The notes below the pieces were generated by a model. It worked only from the letters and a program-made list of their open reading frames with translations. It did no database searches and had not been told where the DNA came from. Position numbers and translations under genes: made by a program. A stretch of 64,000 nt of DNA from Natronobacillus azotifigens (GTDB lineage Bacteria; Bacillota; Bacilli; Bacillales; Amphibacillaceae): assembly GCF_026805325.1 (NCBI RefSeq), contig NZ_JAPRAT010000002.1, forward strand, positions 1-64,000, in the 5' to 3' direction. Each line of letters opens with the position of its first letter. The stretch's first letter is position 1. This document shows positions 1 through 8,445 of the stretch, piece by piece.

Positions 1-312
1 AACATCATCTTTCCTTCATTCACTTGGAAGGAATGACTATTCATTTTATCTAAATAGAAACCATTCTTGGCTTCCTTGATATAATTCTCCATCGTACCTC
101 TTTTCTGGTAAGAAAGAACGATATCTTTTGGAGAGAAAGCATCGATCAAGTTCGTTACAAAAAATGAATTGGTGAAAAACAACTCGCCTGCAGGACGTAC
201 GGATTTTACAATCACTTTTCTAGGCTTAGACCATGATTTCGCTTGATAAAGGCTTTCTTGTTGAATCATCTGTACATAATAACAAAGATAAGTCATTTCA
301 TTTTGTAGTTTT
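1..312 (-). pseudogene. IS1380-family transposase fragment (C-terminal part, cut by window edge and repeat)
   Basis: The minus strand reads open from the repeat at about 312 down to base 1. The product includes SWSKPRKVIVKSVRPAGELF, then RGTMENYIKEAKNGF and DKMNSHSF. The arrangement 'F..QRG.MEN.IKE.K.GF' followed by a Ser-Phe-containing segment is typical of the catalytic C-terminal region of IS1380-type DDE transposases, where the Glu of MEN.IKE is the last catalytic acid. The N-terminal three quarters expected of a ~430-residue enzyme are absent: upstream of the fragment the sequence is intergenic repeat copy 1. No start codon or ribosome site belongs to it. It is probably a dead insertion-sequence remnant. 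Family assignment is from motif memory; the missing part past base 1 was not seen. Confidence 0.7.
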
Positions 313-493
313 TTATCCTGGAGCAACCGTCCGTAAGACTCCCATTTCAAAACAACGAGAATATCAAGTTGTTTAAGTGGGAGTAACGGACGCTAGCACC
401 CCGAATGGTTCAAAGGCCTTTAGGTCATCCTTTAGGGCTAACAATCAGTGGGGGAATACCCAAAAACCCCCACTGATTGAAGTTTCACTTTAT
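313..493 (+). repeat. Interspersed ~180-bp structured repeat, copy 1
   Basis: Full-length copy of the nine-member family. It begins TTATCCTGGAGC and ends GTTTCACTTTAT. A long 5' hairpin pairs CGTCCGTaagACTCCCA with TGGGAGTaacGGACG and AACAAC with GTTGTT. The middle carries CCCCGAATGGTTCAA and two CCTTTAGG boxes. A 3' hairpin pairs AATCAGTGGGGG with CCCCCACTGATT. This copy abuts the transposase remnant on its left. Confidence 0.9.
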
Positions 494-802
494 TAGGTGA
501 AGCAAAGATAGGGGAAGTGAATTCTGATTTTAGAACTTGATTTGATAAATCTCCATCCCTTTTCAGAATACAAGAAACAAGTCTCCAAATTTTAGTTAAA
601 AATCGTGTGTGATAAAGAAATGTGTTAGTTAGGTCTGTGAACGTCTATCGACAATCTTTACAACGGTAGCCTTACTCTCTTCCTTCTTCGCCCTCGATAT
701 ACATTGTGGATTTACCGAAGCGAATGACGAGCTCTATTGAACATTCAGATCGAGAACGGATGTAAAGAGAAAGTTTAACTGACTTAAGATAAATAGTCTG
801 TA
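494..802. other. Intergenic stretch without recognisable gene
   Basis: Between repeat copy 1 and the hairpin in front of the LysM-CAP gene I see no open frame with a ribosome binding site, no RNA gene signature and no strong terminator. A promoter for the downstream gene presumably lies here but none stands out. Confidence 0.5.
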
Positions 803-847
803 TAAAACCTCCTTTTTGTTGCATTTTAAAAGAAAAAGGAGGTTTTA
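803..847 (+). promoter_or_regulatory. Perfect 15-bp hairpin that buries the Shine-Dalgarno of the LysM-CAP gene
   Basis: TAAAACCTCCTTTTT (803-817) is the exact reverse complement of AAAAAGGAGGTTTTA (833-847), with a 15-nt loop. The AGGAGG at 837-842, seven bases ahead of the ATG at 850, lies wholly inside the 3' arm. The pairing seen directly implies that translation is masked unless the hairpin opens. It could also act as a weak terminator, because the 3' arm ends in GTTTTATT. Confidence 0.6.
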
Positions 848-849
848 TT

Positions 850-1446
850 ATGAAAAAAATTATTGCAACAGTATTGTTATTGATGAGCTTATCTGTACCG
901 GTCAACGTCTTCGCGGAGAGTACTTATACGGTACAACCAGGGGATTCGATATGGAGAATTGCGGTAAAGTATGAAATTGGCGTTACGGAGATTATCGAGG
1001 CCAATCCTCAATTAGATAATCCAGATTTAATTTATCCAAATGATAAGTTAACCATTCCAAATATTGATGCCATTAAACATACAGAACATATTGTTATTCA
1101 ACTTACTAATCAAGAACGAGCAAAAAATGGATTGGAACCTTTAAGACCTGACTGGCAACTTTCTCGTGTAGCTCGATATAAATCTGCGGATATGCTTGAA
1201 AAAAATTATTTTGCTCATACAAGTCCAACTTACGGTTCACCATTTGATATGATGCAAGATTTCGGGGTCACGTATCGACAAGGTGCAGAAAATATTGCTC
1301 GTGGACAACAAACCCCTCATGAAGTTGTTCGGGCGTGGATGAAGAGTCCAGGACACCGTGCCAATATCTTGGGAGATTATACGCATATTGGTGTAGGATA
1401 TGTAGAAGATGGGAAATACTGGACGCAGATGTTTATTACAAGATGA
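850..1446 (+). CDS. Secreted LysM-CAP domain protein (YkwD/SafA-like)
   Basis: A 198-residue exported protein. Residues 1-22 form a signal peptide (MKK, hydrophobic core, VFA-ES cleavage site). Residues ~25-70 are one LysM peptidoglycan-binding domain (YTVQPGDSIWRIA..., ending LTIPN). Residues ~78-197 are a CAP/SCP domain with the usual landmarks: NQERAKNGL, HTSP, GENIA-like GAENIARG, and SPGHRANIL. The family is associated with the cell wall and, in Bacillus, often with spores; the biochemical activity of bacterial CAP domains is mostly unknown. The gene stands alone between a repeat and the aspartokinase. Its ribosome site is locked in the hairpin at 803-847. Confidence 0.85.
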   Translation: MKKIIATVLLLMSLSVPVNVFAESTYTVQPGDSIWRIAVKYEIGVTEIIEANPQLDNPDLIYPNDKLTIPNIDAIKHTEHIVIQLTNQERAKNGLEPLRPDWQLSRVARYKSADMLEKNYFAHTSPTYGSPFDMMQDFGVTYRQGAENIARGQQTPHEVVRAWMKSPGHRANILGDYTHIGVGYVEDGKYWTQMFITR

Positions 1447-1651
1447 TGACCTAGCTAAATTAATCAAGTTCTCTATACAAGCATGATGTGTCGTAAAGTA
1501 AGAAATAAACGTAGGAATATAGATTATTCGTAGTATACAGCGATATCCTTCCATATCTTCATAAATAATCAGAATTTTATCATAACATTATCTGATCAAA
1601 TGTGATAATATTTTACTGATGCTAAAATAAACAAATGGAGAGGTATTTAAC

Positions 1652-3010
1652 ATGAAGGTTGCAAAATTTGGAGGAAGTTCGGTTGCGAGTGCCGAACAAT
1701 TAAAAAAAGTCGCTAATATTATTCAGGGGGATAAACAAAGAAAAGCTATTGTTGTATCTGCACCAGGTAAACGATTTTCTGAAGATATTAAGGTAACTGA
1801 CTTATTGATAGATCTCGGACAAGCATATCAAGATAGTCAAAATTATCAACAAGAGCTAGATGCGGTTTTGACGCGTTTTCGTTCCATCGTTGAGCAGTTA
1901 AAATTATCAACAGACGTGTTGACTGAAATTGAATCCGACGTAAAGGATATAATCCAAAGTGATTATACAATAGAGCTTAAGCTAGAGGCAATAAAGGCTG
2001 TTGGAGAAGACTCATTAGCAAAAGTTTTAAGTCTTTACCTTCAGTCGCTAGGAATGAACGCTACTTATTTAAATCCACAAGAAGCTGGGATCATAGTAAG
2101 TGATCAACCCGGTAGTGCTCAAATACTAGAAGAAAGCTTTGACAAGTTGTATCAACTACGCAATCGGGAAGAGATTGTAGTTATCCCTGGTTTTTTCGGT
2201 TATACAAAAGAAGGGAAGCTAGTTACCTTCTCGCGTGGGGGTTCTGATATTACAGGTTCCATCGTTGCGGCTGGTGCACAAGCAGAGTTATATGAGAATT
2301 TTACAGATGTTGATTCAGTATATTGTGTGAATCCTCAAATAGTTGATAATCCAAAAGAAATTACATCTTTAACTTATAAGGAAATGCGAGAATTATCTTA
2401 TGCAGGATTCTCCGTTTTTCATGCGGAAGCGCTCATACCTGCTTTTAAAGCGAAAATACCTGTTTGTATCAAAAACACGAATAATCCTGATGGTTTGGGT
2501 ACAATCATTGTATCGAGAAAAGAAGTGCGTGGTAATCCGGTAGTTGGTATCGCAAGTGATGCTGGATTTCTTAGTCTATATGTTAGCAAATACTTAATGA
2601 ATAGAGAAATTGGTTTCGGTAGAAGGCTATTGAATATTCTGGAAGATGAAGGGATCTCCTACGAACATACCCCATCAGGGATTGACGATTTATCCGTGAT
2701 TATTCGCGAAAGTCAATTGACACCAGAAAAAGAAGAAACGATTATTAATCGAATTAAAAATGAATTACAACCAGACGCGGTGTATACCGAAAGAGGACTA
2801 GCGTTAATCATGATCGTTGGAGAAGAAATGCATAGCTATATTGGAACGGCCGCTCGTGCGACAAAGGCTTTAGAAGATGCTGAGGTTAATATTGAAATGA
2901 TAAATCAAGGCTCATCGGAAGTATCATTAATGTTTGGCGTCAAAGCAGAAGGGGTTAATCGCGCTGTTCAATCGTTATATCGTGCATTTTTTGAAACTGA
3001 ACTATGGTAA
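1652..3010 (+). CDS. yclM: Aspartate kinase (YclM/ThrD type)
   Basis: A 452-residue monofunctional aspartokinase, the first step from aspartate to lysine, threonine and methionine. The N-terminal kinase core shows KFGGSSVAS at residues 4-12, PGFFGYTKEG, and the FSRGGSDITG nucleotide/substrate loop. The C-terminal third carries two ACT regulatory modules, with GEEMHSYIGTAARA and NIEMINQGSSEVSLMFGV. Sequence and length match the B. subtilis YclM class rather than the DapG or LysC classes. ATG start with GGAGAGG six to seven bases upstream. Monocistronic: it ends in the terminator at 3011-3050 and has no lysine riboswitch or T-box in its leader. Confidence 0.92.
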   Translation: MKVAKFGGSSVASAEQLKKVANIIQGDKQRKAIVVSAPGKRFSEDIKVTDLLIDLGQAYQDSQNYQQELDAVLTRFRSIVEQLKLSTDVLTEIESDVKDIIQSDYTIELKLEAIKAVGEDSLAKVLSLYLQSLGMNATYLNPQEAGIIVSDQPGSAQILEESFDKLYQLRNREEIVVIPGFFGYTKEGKLVTFSRGGSDITGSIVAAGAQAELYENFTDVDSVYCVNPQIVDNPKEITSLTYKEMRELSYAGFSVFHAEALIPAFKAKIPVCIKNTNNPDGLGTIIVSRKEVRGNPVVGIASDAGFLSLYVSKYLMNREIGFGRRLLNILEDEGISYEHTPSGIDDLSVIIRESQLTPEKEETIINRIKNELQPDAVYTERGLALIMIVGEEMHSYIGTAARATKALEDAEVNIEMINQGSSEVSLMFGVKAEGVNRAVQSLYRAFFETELW

Positions 3011-3050
3011 AAGGAAGGGAACTAGCTGACTAGTTCCTTTTTCCTTTTTT
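3011..3050 (+). terminator. Rho-independent terminator after aspartokinase
   Basis: GGAACTAG (3018-3025) pairs with CTAGTTCC (3030-3037) across a four-base loop, followed by a T-rich tail. It starts one base after the aspartokinase stop codon. Confidence 0.85.
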
Positions 3051-3150
3051 AGATATCAAAATGAAAAACAACCTAAAATTAGATATCTGAGCTGAGTGCA
3101 AATTAAACATCAGATTAGAACCAGGTATTAATACTATATATAATAAATCC

Positions 3151-3179
3151 TTGCTAAAATGACAAGAAAAAGCTATGAT
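3151..3179 (+). promoter_or_regulatory. Sigma-A promoter of the bkd operon
   Basis: TTGCTA (3151-3156), a 17-bp spacer and TATGAT (3174-3179) fit a housekeeping promoter about 75 bp ahead of lpdV. The in-frame ATG at 3159 lies inside this promoter and so cannot be the translation start. No -24/-12 sigma-54 (SigL) motif is visible, although SigL drives the bkd operon in B. subtilis. Confidence 0.6.
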
Positions 3180-3254
3180 AATAATAAATATATTTTTAAT
3201 CAAACACGAATTCTTTTAGAACATATAATATATTCGAATGAAAGGAGTTTTTTT

Positions 3255-4676
3255 ATGGCGAAAAATTATGACCTGGTCATATTGGGTGGTGGTACTGGTG
3301 GCTATGTTGCAGCGATTCGTGCTGCCCAATTAGGAAAATCTGTAGCAATCGTCGAAAAGGAAAAACTTGGTGGCGTCTGTTTACATAAAGGATGCATTCC
3401 CACGAAAGCGTTACTTCGAAGCGCAGAAGTTTATCAACAAACAAAAGATAGCGAATTCTTTGGGGTCAAAGTAGAAAATGTAGAATTGAATTTCTCAAAA
3501 GTGCAAAAACGAAAAGAGCAAGTGGTTGAAGAATTGTATCAAGGTGTTCTTCATTTGATAAAGAAAAATAAAATAGATTTTTATCATGGACACGGCAGGA
3601 TGTTAGGTCCGTCGATTTTCTCGCCTAGTTCTGGAACGATCTCCTTTCAACCAGCAGACGGATCAGAAAATGAAATGTTGGTCGCTAAAAATGTCATTAT
3701 TGCAACTGGATCCACCGCAAAAACACTTGCGGAATTTCCAGTCGATGGGGAGAAAATCATAACATCTGATGATGCTCTGCTCTTTGAAAAATTGCCAAAC
3801 TCACTTCTAATTGTAGGTGGTGGAGTTATTGGAGTAGAGTGGGCGTCCATGTTAGCTGACTTTGGAGTAAAAATAACCATTGTTGAAGCAGCCAAGCAAC
3901 TCATACCAACAATTGATCGAGATATTGCTAAAGAATTGCATCGGAATTTAAAGAAAAAAGGAATCAAAATCTATACCAATGCCAAAATCTCAAAATCAAT
4001 TGATCAAGAAAAAGGTTTATCCCTCCAAATAGAAAGAGAAGATAACTGGGAAACAGTAGAAGTTGAAAAAATGTTGTTAGCAATTGGCCGAACGGCAAAT
4101 ACAACTGATATAGGTATTCAAAATACGGATATTGAATTAGATCAATCAGGATTCATTAAAGTGAACCAAGATAGGCAAACAAAAGAATCACACATCTATG
4201 CAATTGGTGATGTGATCGGTGGGAAACAACTTGCTCATGTTGCTTCCTATGAAGGGAAATATGCTGTAGAGCACATGGAAGGCCAAAATCCGCTAAAAAT
4301 GAATGAGACGGAAATTCCTTCTTGCATTTATTCGAATCCTGAAGTTGCTACGATTGGAATTTCTGAACAAGAAGCTCACGAATCAGGGTATCAAATAAAG
4401 ATTGGAATCATGCACTTTAAGGCAAATGGCAAAGCAAAAGTTTTGGGTGAATCAGATGGTTTTATCAAAATAATAACCAATGAAAAGAATAACGATATAT
4501 TAGGAGTTCACATGATTGGGCCAAAAGTAACGGAGCTTATTGCCGAAGCAACAACTGCAAAAGTATTGGATGCTACTTCTTGGGAGATTGGCTCAACGAT
4601 TCATCCACACCCATCATTAGCGGAAGCGATGGCAGAAGCAGCTCTAGATATTGACAATATGAAAATACACGGATAG
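3255..4676 (+). CDS. lpdV: Dihydrolipoyl dehydrogenase, E3 of branched-chain 2-oxoacid dehydrogenase
   Basis: A 473-residue FAD-dependent pyridine nucleotide-disulfide oxidoreductase that reoxidises the lipoyl arm of the E2 core. An FAD-binding GGGTGGYVAA motif is near the N terminus. The redox pair is GGVCLHKGCIPTK (CxxxxC). A second Rossmann motif is IVGGGVIGVEW, the FAD-closing motif is IYAIGDVIGG, and the C-terminal dimer-interface catalytic His-Glu region is IHPHPSLAEA. The start was chosen at 3255 (MAKNYDLV) because AAAGGAG lies just upstream and the longer frame would run through the promoter. First gene of a four-gene operon; 14 bp separate it from bkdAA. Confidence 0.92.
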   Translation: MAKNYDLVILGGGTGGYVAAIRAAQLGKSVAIVEKEKLGGVCLHKGCIPTKALLRSAEVYQQTKDSEFFGVKVENVELNFSKVQKRKEQVVEELYQGVLHLIKKNKIDFYHGHGRMLGPSIFSPSSGTISFQPADGSENEMLVAKNVIIATGSTAKTLAEFPVDGEKIITSDDALLFEKLPNSLLIVGGGVIGVEWASMLADFGVKITIVEAAKQLIPTIDRDIAKELHRNLKKKGIKIYTNAKISKSIDQEKGLSLQIEREDNWETVEVEKMLLAIGRTANTTDIGIQNTDIELDQSGFIKVNQDRQTKESHIYAIGDVIGGKQLAHVASYEGKYAVEHMEGQNPLKMNETEIPSCIYSNPEVATIGISEQEAHESGYQIKIGIMHFKANGKAKVLGESDGFIKIITNEKNNDILGVHMIGPKVTELIAEATTAKVLDATSWEIGSTIHPHPSLAEAMAEAALDIDNMKIHG

Positions 4677-4690
4677 AAAGTAGGGATACT

Positions 4691-5683
4691 ATGACCATTA
4701 ATCGACATGAAAGCTTAGGTTTATCAGATCAAGATGTCCTTGAATTATATCGTATGATGCTATTAGCTAGAAGAGTTGATGAGCGTATGTGGTTGTTAAA
4801 TAGAGCAGGAAAAATACCTTTTGTTGTTTCTTGTCAAGGGCAAGAGGCTCAGCAGGTTGGAGCTGCTTTTGCATTAGACCGAGAGAAAGATTACACGGCA
4901 CCTTATTATCGTGATGTTGGTGTTGTATTAGCTTTAGGGATGACTGCTCGTGAATTAATGTTGCAGGCTTTTGCTAAGGCAGAGGATCCAAATTCTGGCG
5001 GACGTCAAATGCCAGGGCACTTTGGAGCGAAAAAATTAAGAATGTTGTCTGGTTCATCACCCGTTACAACACAAGTTCCTCATGCTGTAGGTATTGGATT
5101 GGCAGCAAAGATTGAAAAGAAAGATATTGTTTCTTTTGTAACGTTAGGAGAGGGATCTTCAAATCAAGGTGATTTTCATGAAGGGTTGAATTTTGCTTCC
5201 GTTCACAAATTACCTGTTATTGTGATGGTTGAAAACAATCAATATGCCATTTCAATTCCGCTAAAGAAACAAGTAGCTTGCGAGAAAATATCAGATCGAG
5301 CACTTGGGTATGGGATTCCAGGAATTACTGTGGACGGAAATGACCCTCTAGCAGTATATCAAGCGGTGAAACAAGCTGCTGATCGAGCGAGAGCTAGTGA
5401 AGGCCCCACATTAATTGAGACTGTTTCCTATCGTCTAACACCACATTCTAGTGATGATGATGATTCGGTTTACCGTAATAAAGAAGAAGTAGAGGAAGCA
5501 AAGAAGAAAGACGGTGTTCTTACTTTTGCACAATATCTGCGAGATTTAAATATTTTAACTGACTCAGTGGAAAGTGATTTAGAACAATCGTTGAAAGAAG
5601 AAATTGATCAGGCAACAACCTATGCGGAAGCAGCAAGTTATGCAGAACCAAAATCAATTTATCATCATGTTTACGGTGAATAA
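4691..5683 (+). CDS. bkdAA: Branched-chain 2-oxoacid dehydrogenase E1 alpha subunit
   Basis: A 330-residue thiamine-diphosphate-dependent E1 alpha chain. With the beta subunit it decarboxylates 2-oxo acids from valine, leucine and isoleucine. Visible landmarks are YYRDVGVVLALGM, MPGHFGAKKLRM, and the ThDP motif GEGSSNQGDFHEGLNFASVHKLPVI followed by ENNQYAIS. HSSDDDDSVYR matches the E1-alpha phosphorylation-loop region. Length is standard for the family. It sits between lpdV and bkdAB with intergenic gaps of 13-14 bp, so is clearly co-transcribed. Product supplies branched acyl-CoA primers for iso/anteiso fatty acids. Confidence 0.93.
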   Translation: MTINRHESLGLSDQDVLELYRMMLLARRVDERMWLLNRAGKIPFVVSCQGQEAQQVGAAFALDREKDYTAPYYRDVGVVLALGMTARELMLQAFAKAEDPNSGGRQMPGHFGAKKLRMLSGSSPVTTQVPHAVGIGLAAKIEKKDIVSFVTLGEGSSNQGDFHEGLNFASVHKLPVIVMVENNQYAISIPLKKQVACEKISDRALGYGIPGITVDGNDPLAVYQAVKQAADRARASEGPTLIETVSYRLTPHSSDDDDSVYRNKEEVEEAKKKDGVLTFAQYLRDLNILTDSVESDLEQSLKEEIDQATTYAEAASYAEPKSIYHHVYGE

Positions 5684-5696
5684 AGGAGGGTGAAAG

Positions 5697-6680
5697 ATGG
5701 CTGTTTTATCTTATATACAAGCGATAACGAAAGCATTAGCAGAAGAAATGAAGCGAGATGAGAAAGTTTTTGTTCTCGGCGAAGATGTTGGGGTTCGAGG
5801 TGGAGTTTTTAGAGCCACGAATGGTTTATATGAACAATTTGGAGAAGAACGAGTGATTGATACACCGTTAGCTGAATCTGCAATTGCAGGTGTCGGTATT
5901 GGTGCAGCAATGTATGGTATGCGTCCTGTAGCAGAAATGCAATTTGCAGATTTTATTCTGCCAGCGGTCAATCAAATTATTTCTGAAGCGGCTAAAATGA
6001 GATATCGATCTAATAATGATTGGACATGTCCAATTACGATTCGAGCGCCTTATGGAGGAGGAGTTCACGGTGCATTATACCACTCTCAATCCATTGAAGC
6101 TGTTTTTGCAAATCAACCGGGATTAAAGATTGTGATGCCAGCTACTCCTAGAGATGCAAAAGGATTATTAAAATCCGCCATTCGCGACCCAGATCCAGTT
6201 CTATTTTTCGAGCATAAAAGAGCGTATAGAATGTTAAAAGAAGAAGTGCCGGAAACCGATGAATTAATTCCGATTGGTGAAGCGGATGTGAAACGCGAAG
6301 GTTCAGATATTACTGTTATCACCTATGGTCTCTGTGTTCACTTTGCTCTAGAGGCTGCAAATAATTTAGCAGAAGAGGGCATTGACGCTCATATTTTAGA
6401 TTTACGTACGATTTATCCTCTAGATCAAGACGCAATTATCAAGGCTGCTAGTAAGACTGGTAAGGTACTGTTGATTACAGAAGATAATAAAGAAGGAAGT
6501 ATTCTTGGAGAGGTAGCAGCAATAATCAGTGAGCACTGTTTATTTGATCTAGATGCACCAATTCAACGAATCGCTGGTCCAGATGTTCCGGCTATGCCTT
6601 ATGCTCCACCACTTGAAAAAGAATTTATGGTGAATAAAGATAAAATCGAGCAAGCGATGCGTTCGTTAGCAGAATTTTAA
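5697..6680 (+). CDS. bkdAB: Branched-chain 2-oxoacid dehydrogenase E1 beta subunit
   Basis: A 327-residue E1 beta chain. It contains the transketolase-like pyrimidine-binding fold (GEDVGVRGGVFRAT, DTPLAESAIAGVGIGAA) and a C-terminal transketolase domain with ITYGLCVHFALEAA and DLRTIYPLD. The subunit completes the ThDP active site at the alpha/beta interface. The ATG at 5697 follows AAAGGAGGGTGAAAG, a strong ribosome site. No frameshift or missing segment was noticed. It lies in the middle of the bkd operon. Confidence 0.93.
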   Translation: MAVLSYIQAITKALAEEMKRDEKVFVLGEDVGVRGGVFRATNGLYEQFGEERVIDTPLAESAIAGVGIGAAMYGMRPVAEMQFADFILPAVNQIISEAAKMRYRSNNDWTCPITIRAPYGGGVHGALYHSQSIEAVFANQPGLKIVMPATPRDAKGLLKSAIRDPDPVLFFEHKRAYRMLKEEVPETDELIPIGEADVKREGSDITVITYGLCVHFALEAANNLAEEGIDAHILDLRTIYPLDQDAIIKAASKTGKVLLITEDNKEGSILGEVAAIISEHCLFDLDAPIQRIAGPDVPAMPYAPPLEKEFMVNKDKIEQAMRSLAEF

Positions 6681-6699
6681 TAAGTTAGGAGGGATCTGT

Positions 6700-7950
6700 T
6701 TGACAGTGGAGAAAATTGTTATGCCTCAATTAGGTGAGAGTGTAATTGAAGGAACGATTAGTACTTGGTTAGTCGAAATTGGTGATAAAGTAGAAAAATA
6801 TCAGCCAATTGCTGAAGTAATGACTGATAAAGTAAATACAGAAATACCTGCATATCATACCGGTGAAATCACAGCGTTTCATGCTGAAGAAGGTGAGACA
6901 GTTGCAGTAGGAGAAGCAATATATTCGATTGAGGTTGATGGCAAGGGTACTAAAGAACAGCAAAACGTGGAGGCAAATTCGAAACAAGAGGATCAAAAGG
7001 AAACGATAGATTCTCAAAGTATGAAAACTAGGTACTCCCCAGCAGTTATGCGATTAGCTCAGGAACATCAAATTAACTTATCGGAAGTGAACGGTAGCGG
7101 TAGAGGCGGTCGTATTACTCGTAAGGATATCGAAAAGTTGATCTCTGAAGAATCTCAAAAACCGAAAGATGAGTTACTTACGACACCTGCATCAGAAAAT
7201 AAAAGTACGAATACTGAACAAAAAAAGAAAGCATTTACTCAAAGTTTACCTGGAGATCGCGAAATACCAGTTACAGGCATAAGAAAAGCAGTGGCAACTA
7301 ATATGGTACGTGCCACAACAGAAATTCCTCACGCTTGGATGATGATTGAAGTAGATGTTACAAATTTGGTGAATTATCGAAATGCCGAAAAAGATCATTT
7401 TAAAAACAATGAAGGATATAATCTCTCATACTTTGCCTTCTTCCTAAATGCTGTAGCTAAGGCGTTGAAAAAGTTTCCACAATTAAATAGTTCTTGGGCA
7501 GGAAATAAAATCATCCAACACAAAGAGATCAATTTGTCTATTGCAGTTGGTAATGAACAGGAATTGTTTGTACCTGTTCTTCGTAATGTTGATGAAAAAA
7601 GTATTAAGGGTATTGCAAAAGAAGTTCATATATTAGCGAATAAAGCGAGAAATGGAAACCTTACACAAGAAGATATGTCAGGTGGAACGTTTACAGTGAA
7701 TAACACGGGTACATTTGGTTCTGTACAGTCGATGGGGGTAATAAATTATCCGCAAGCAGCAATATTACAGGTAGAATCTATCGTAAAACGACCAGTTATA
7801 ATTAACGATATGTTTGCAGCAAGAGACATGGTGAATCTTTGTTTGTCGCTAGATCATCGTATTTTAGATGGTGTCATTTGTGGGAAATTTATGTCTCATG
7901 TGAAAGAAATCTTAGAAAATATATCTGGAGATACAACGCCTATCTATTAA
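6700..7950 (+). CDS. bkdB: Branched-chain 2-oxoacid dehydrogenase E2 (lipoyl acyltransferase)
   Basis: A 416-residue acyltransferase core. One lipoyl domain (residues ~3-78) carries the lipoylated lysine in VMTDKVNTEIPA. A peripheral subunit-binding domain follows (~105-145, YSPAVMRLAQEHQINL and GRGGRITRKDIE). After a charged linker comes the catalytic 2-oxoacid acyltransferase domain, ending in the active-site LSLDHRILDG. Translation begins at TTG 6700 with AGGAGGG five to six bases upstream; GTG at 6706 is a poorer alternative. It closes the operon: a terminator begins at the stop codon. The genes ptb, bcd and buk that accompany bkd in B. subtilis are not adjacent. Confidence 0.92.
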   Translation: MTVEKIVMPQLGESVIEGTISTWLVEIGDKVEKYQPIAEVMTDKVNTEIPAYHTGEITAFHAEEGETVAVGEAIYSIEVDGKGTKEQQNVEANSKQEDQKETIDSQSMKTRYSPAVMRLAQEHQINLSEVNGSGRGGRITRKDIEKLISEESQKPKDELLTTPASENKSTNTEQKKKAFTQSLPGDREIPVTGIRKAVATNMVRATTEIPHAWMMIEVDVTNLVNYRNAEKDHFKNNEGYNLSYFAFFLNAVAKALKKFPQLNSSWAGNKIIQHKEINLSIAVGNEQELFVPVLRNVDEKSIKGIAKEVHILANKARNGNLTQEDMSGGTFTVNNTGTFGSVQSMGVINYPQAAILQVESIVKRPVIINDMFAARDMVNLCLSLDHRILDGVICGKFMSHVKEILENISGDTTPIY

Positions 7951-7975
7951 AAACCCGGTTTTCCGGGTTTTTCTT
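7951..7975 (+). terminator. Terminator of the bkd operon
   Basis: AAACCCGG pairs with CCGGGTTT across a TTTT loop, directly after the bkdB stop, and is followed by a T-rich stretch. Confidence 0.9.
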
Positions 7976-8070
7976 TTCCATTCATTACCTCTACTGAGTA
8001 AAGTCACATCAATAATTCCTCTATCATAAGAACCCCCATTTAATACCGCTAAATACAGTACAGTAGACAC

Positions 8071-8246
8071 AAACTGCGTGGTAAATAATTCATTTTTTTC
8101 ACTTTAATGAGGTTCACATGATGAAGGAGCTGAAAAAAGGCTCTAACCTCGTCAAGATGCCCAATTTTGCCTAGGTTCAGGACGAAAAAATGCTACAAAC
8201 CTCATAGGAACGCTCACTTAAACTTAGAATCGCTACCTCGCAGTTT
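8071..8246. repeat. Imperfect 176-bp palindromic (MITE-like) element
   Basis: The ends AAACTGCGTGGTA (8071-8083) and TACCTCGCAGTTT (8234-8246) are inverted copies with one mismatch. Nested inside are ATGAGGTT and AACCTCAT, also inverted. The arms stay alignable for about 50 bp. No open frame lies inside. It resembles a miniature inverted-repeat element or a large hairpin; no second copy was seen in this window. Confidence 0.5.
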
Positions 8247-8264
8247 ATGGAAATTATATGTGTT

Positions 8265-8445
8265 TTATCCCGGAGCAACCGTCCGTAAGACTCCCACTTC
8301 AAAACAACGAGAATATCAAGTTGTTTAAGTGGGAGTAACGGACGCTATCCCCCCCGAATGGTTCAAGGGCTTTAGGTCATCCTTTAGGGCTAACAATCAG
8401 TGGGGGAATACCTAAAAACCCCCACTGATTGAAGTTTCACTTTAT
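8265..8445 (+). repeat. Interspersed ~180-bp structured repeat, copy 2
   Basis: Near-consensus copy, begins TTATCCCGGAGC and ends CACTTTAT. Both hairpins are intact; the segment after CGGACGCTA reads TCCCCCCC instead of GCACCCC. It lies between the bkd terminator and the chemoreceptor gene, 20 bp from the palindromic element. Confidence 0.93.

Noticed and set aside
672..905. 77-codon minus-strand frame in front of and into the LysM-CAP gene
   Set aside because: Overlaps the signal-peptide coding region, low-complexity product, no ribosome site.
3051..3254. SigL (-24/-12) promoter for the bkd operon
   Set aside because: No TGGCAC-N5-TTGC-type pair; a good sigma-A promoter is present instead.
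3159..3254. 32-residue N-terminal extension of LpdV from ATG 3159
   Set aside because: It would start inside the promoter (-35/-10 at 3151-3179), before any ribosome site, and lacks similarity to E3 enzymes.
3647..3967. 106-codon antisense open frame opposite lpdV
   Set aside because: No ribosome site; sense strand is a highly conserved gene.
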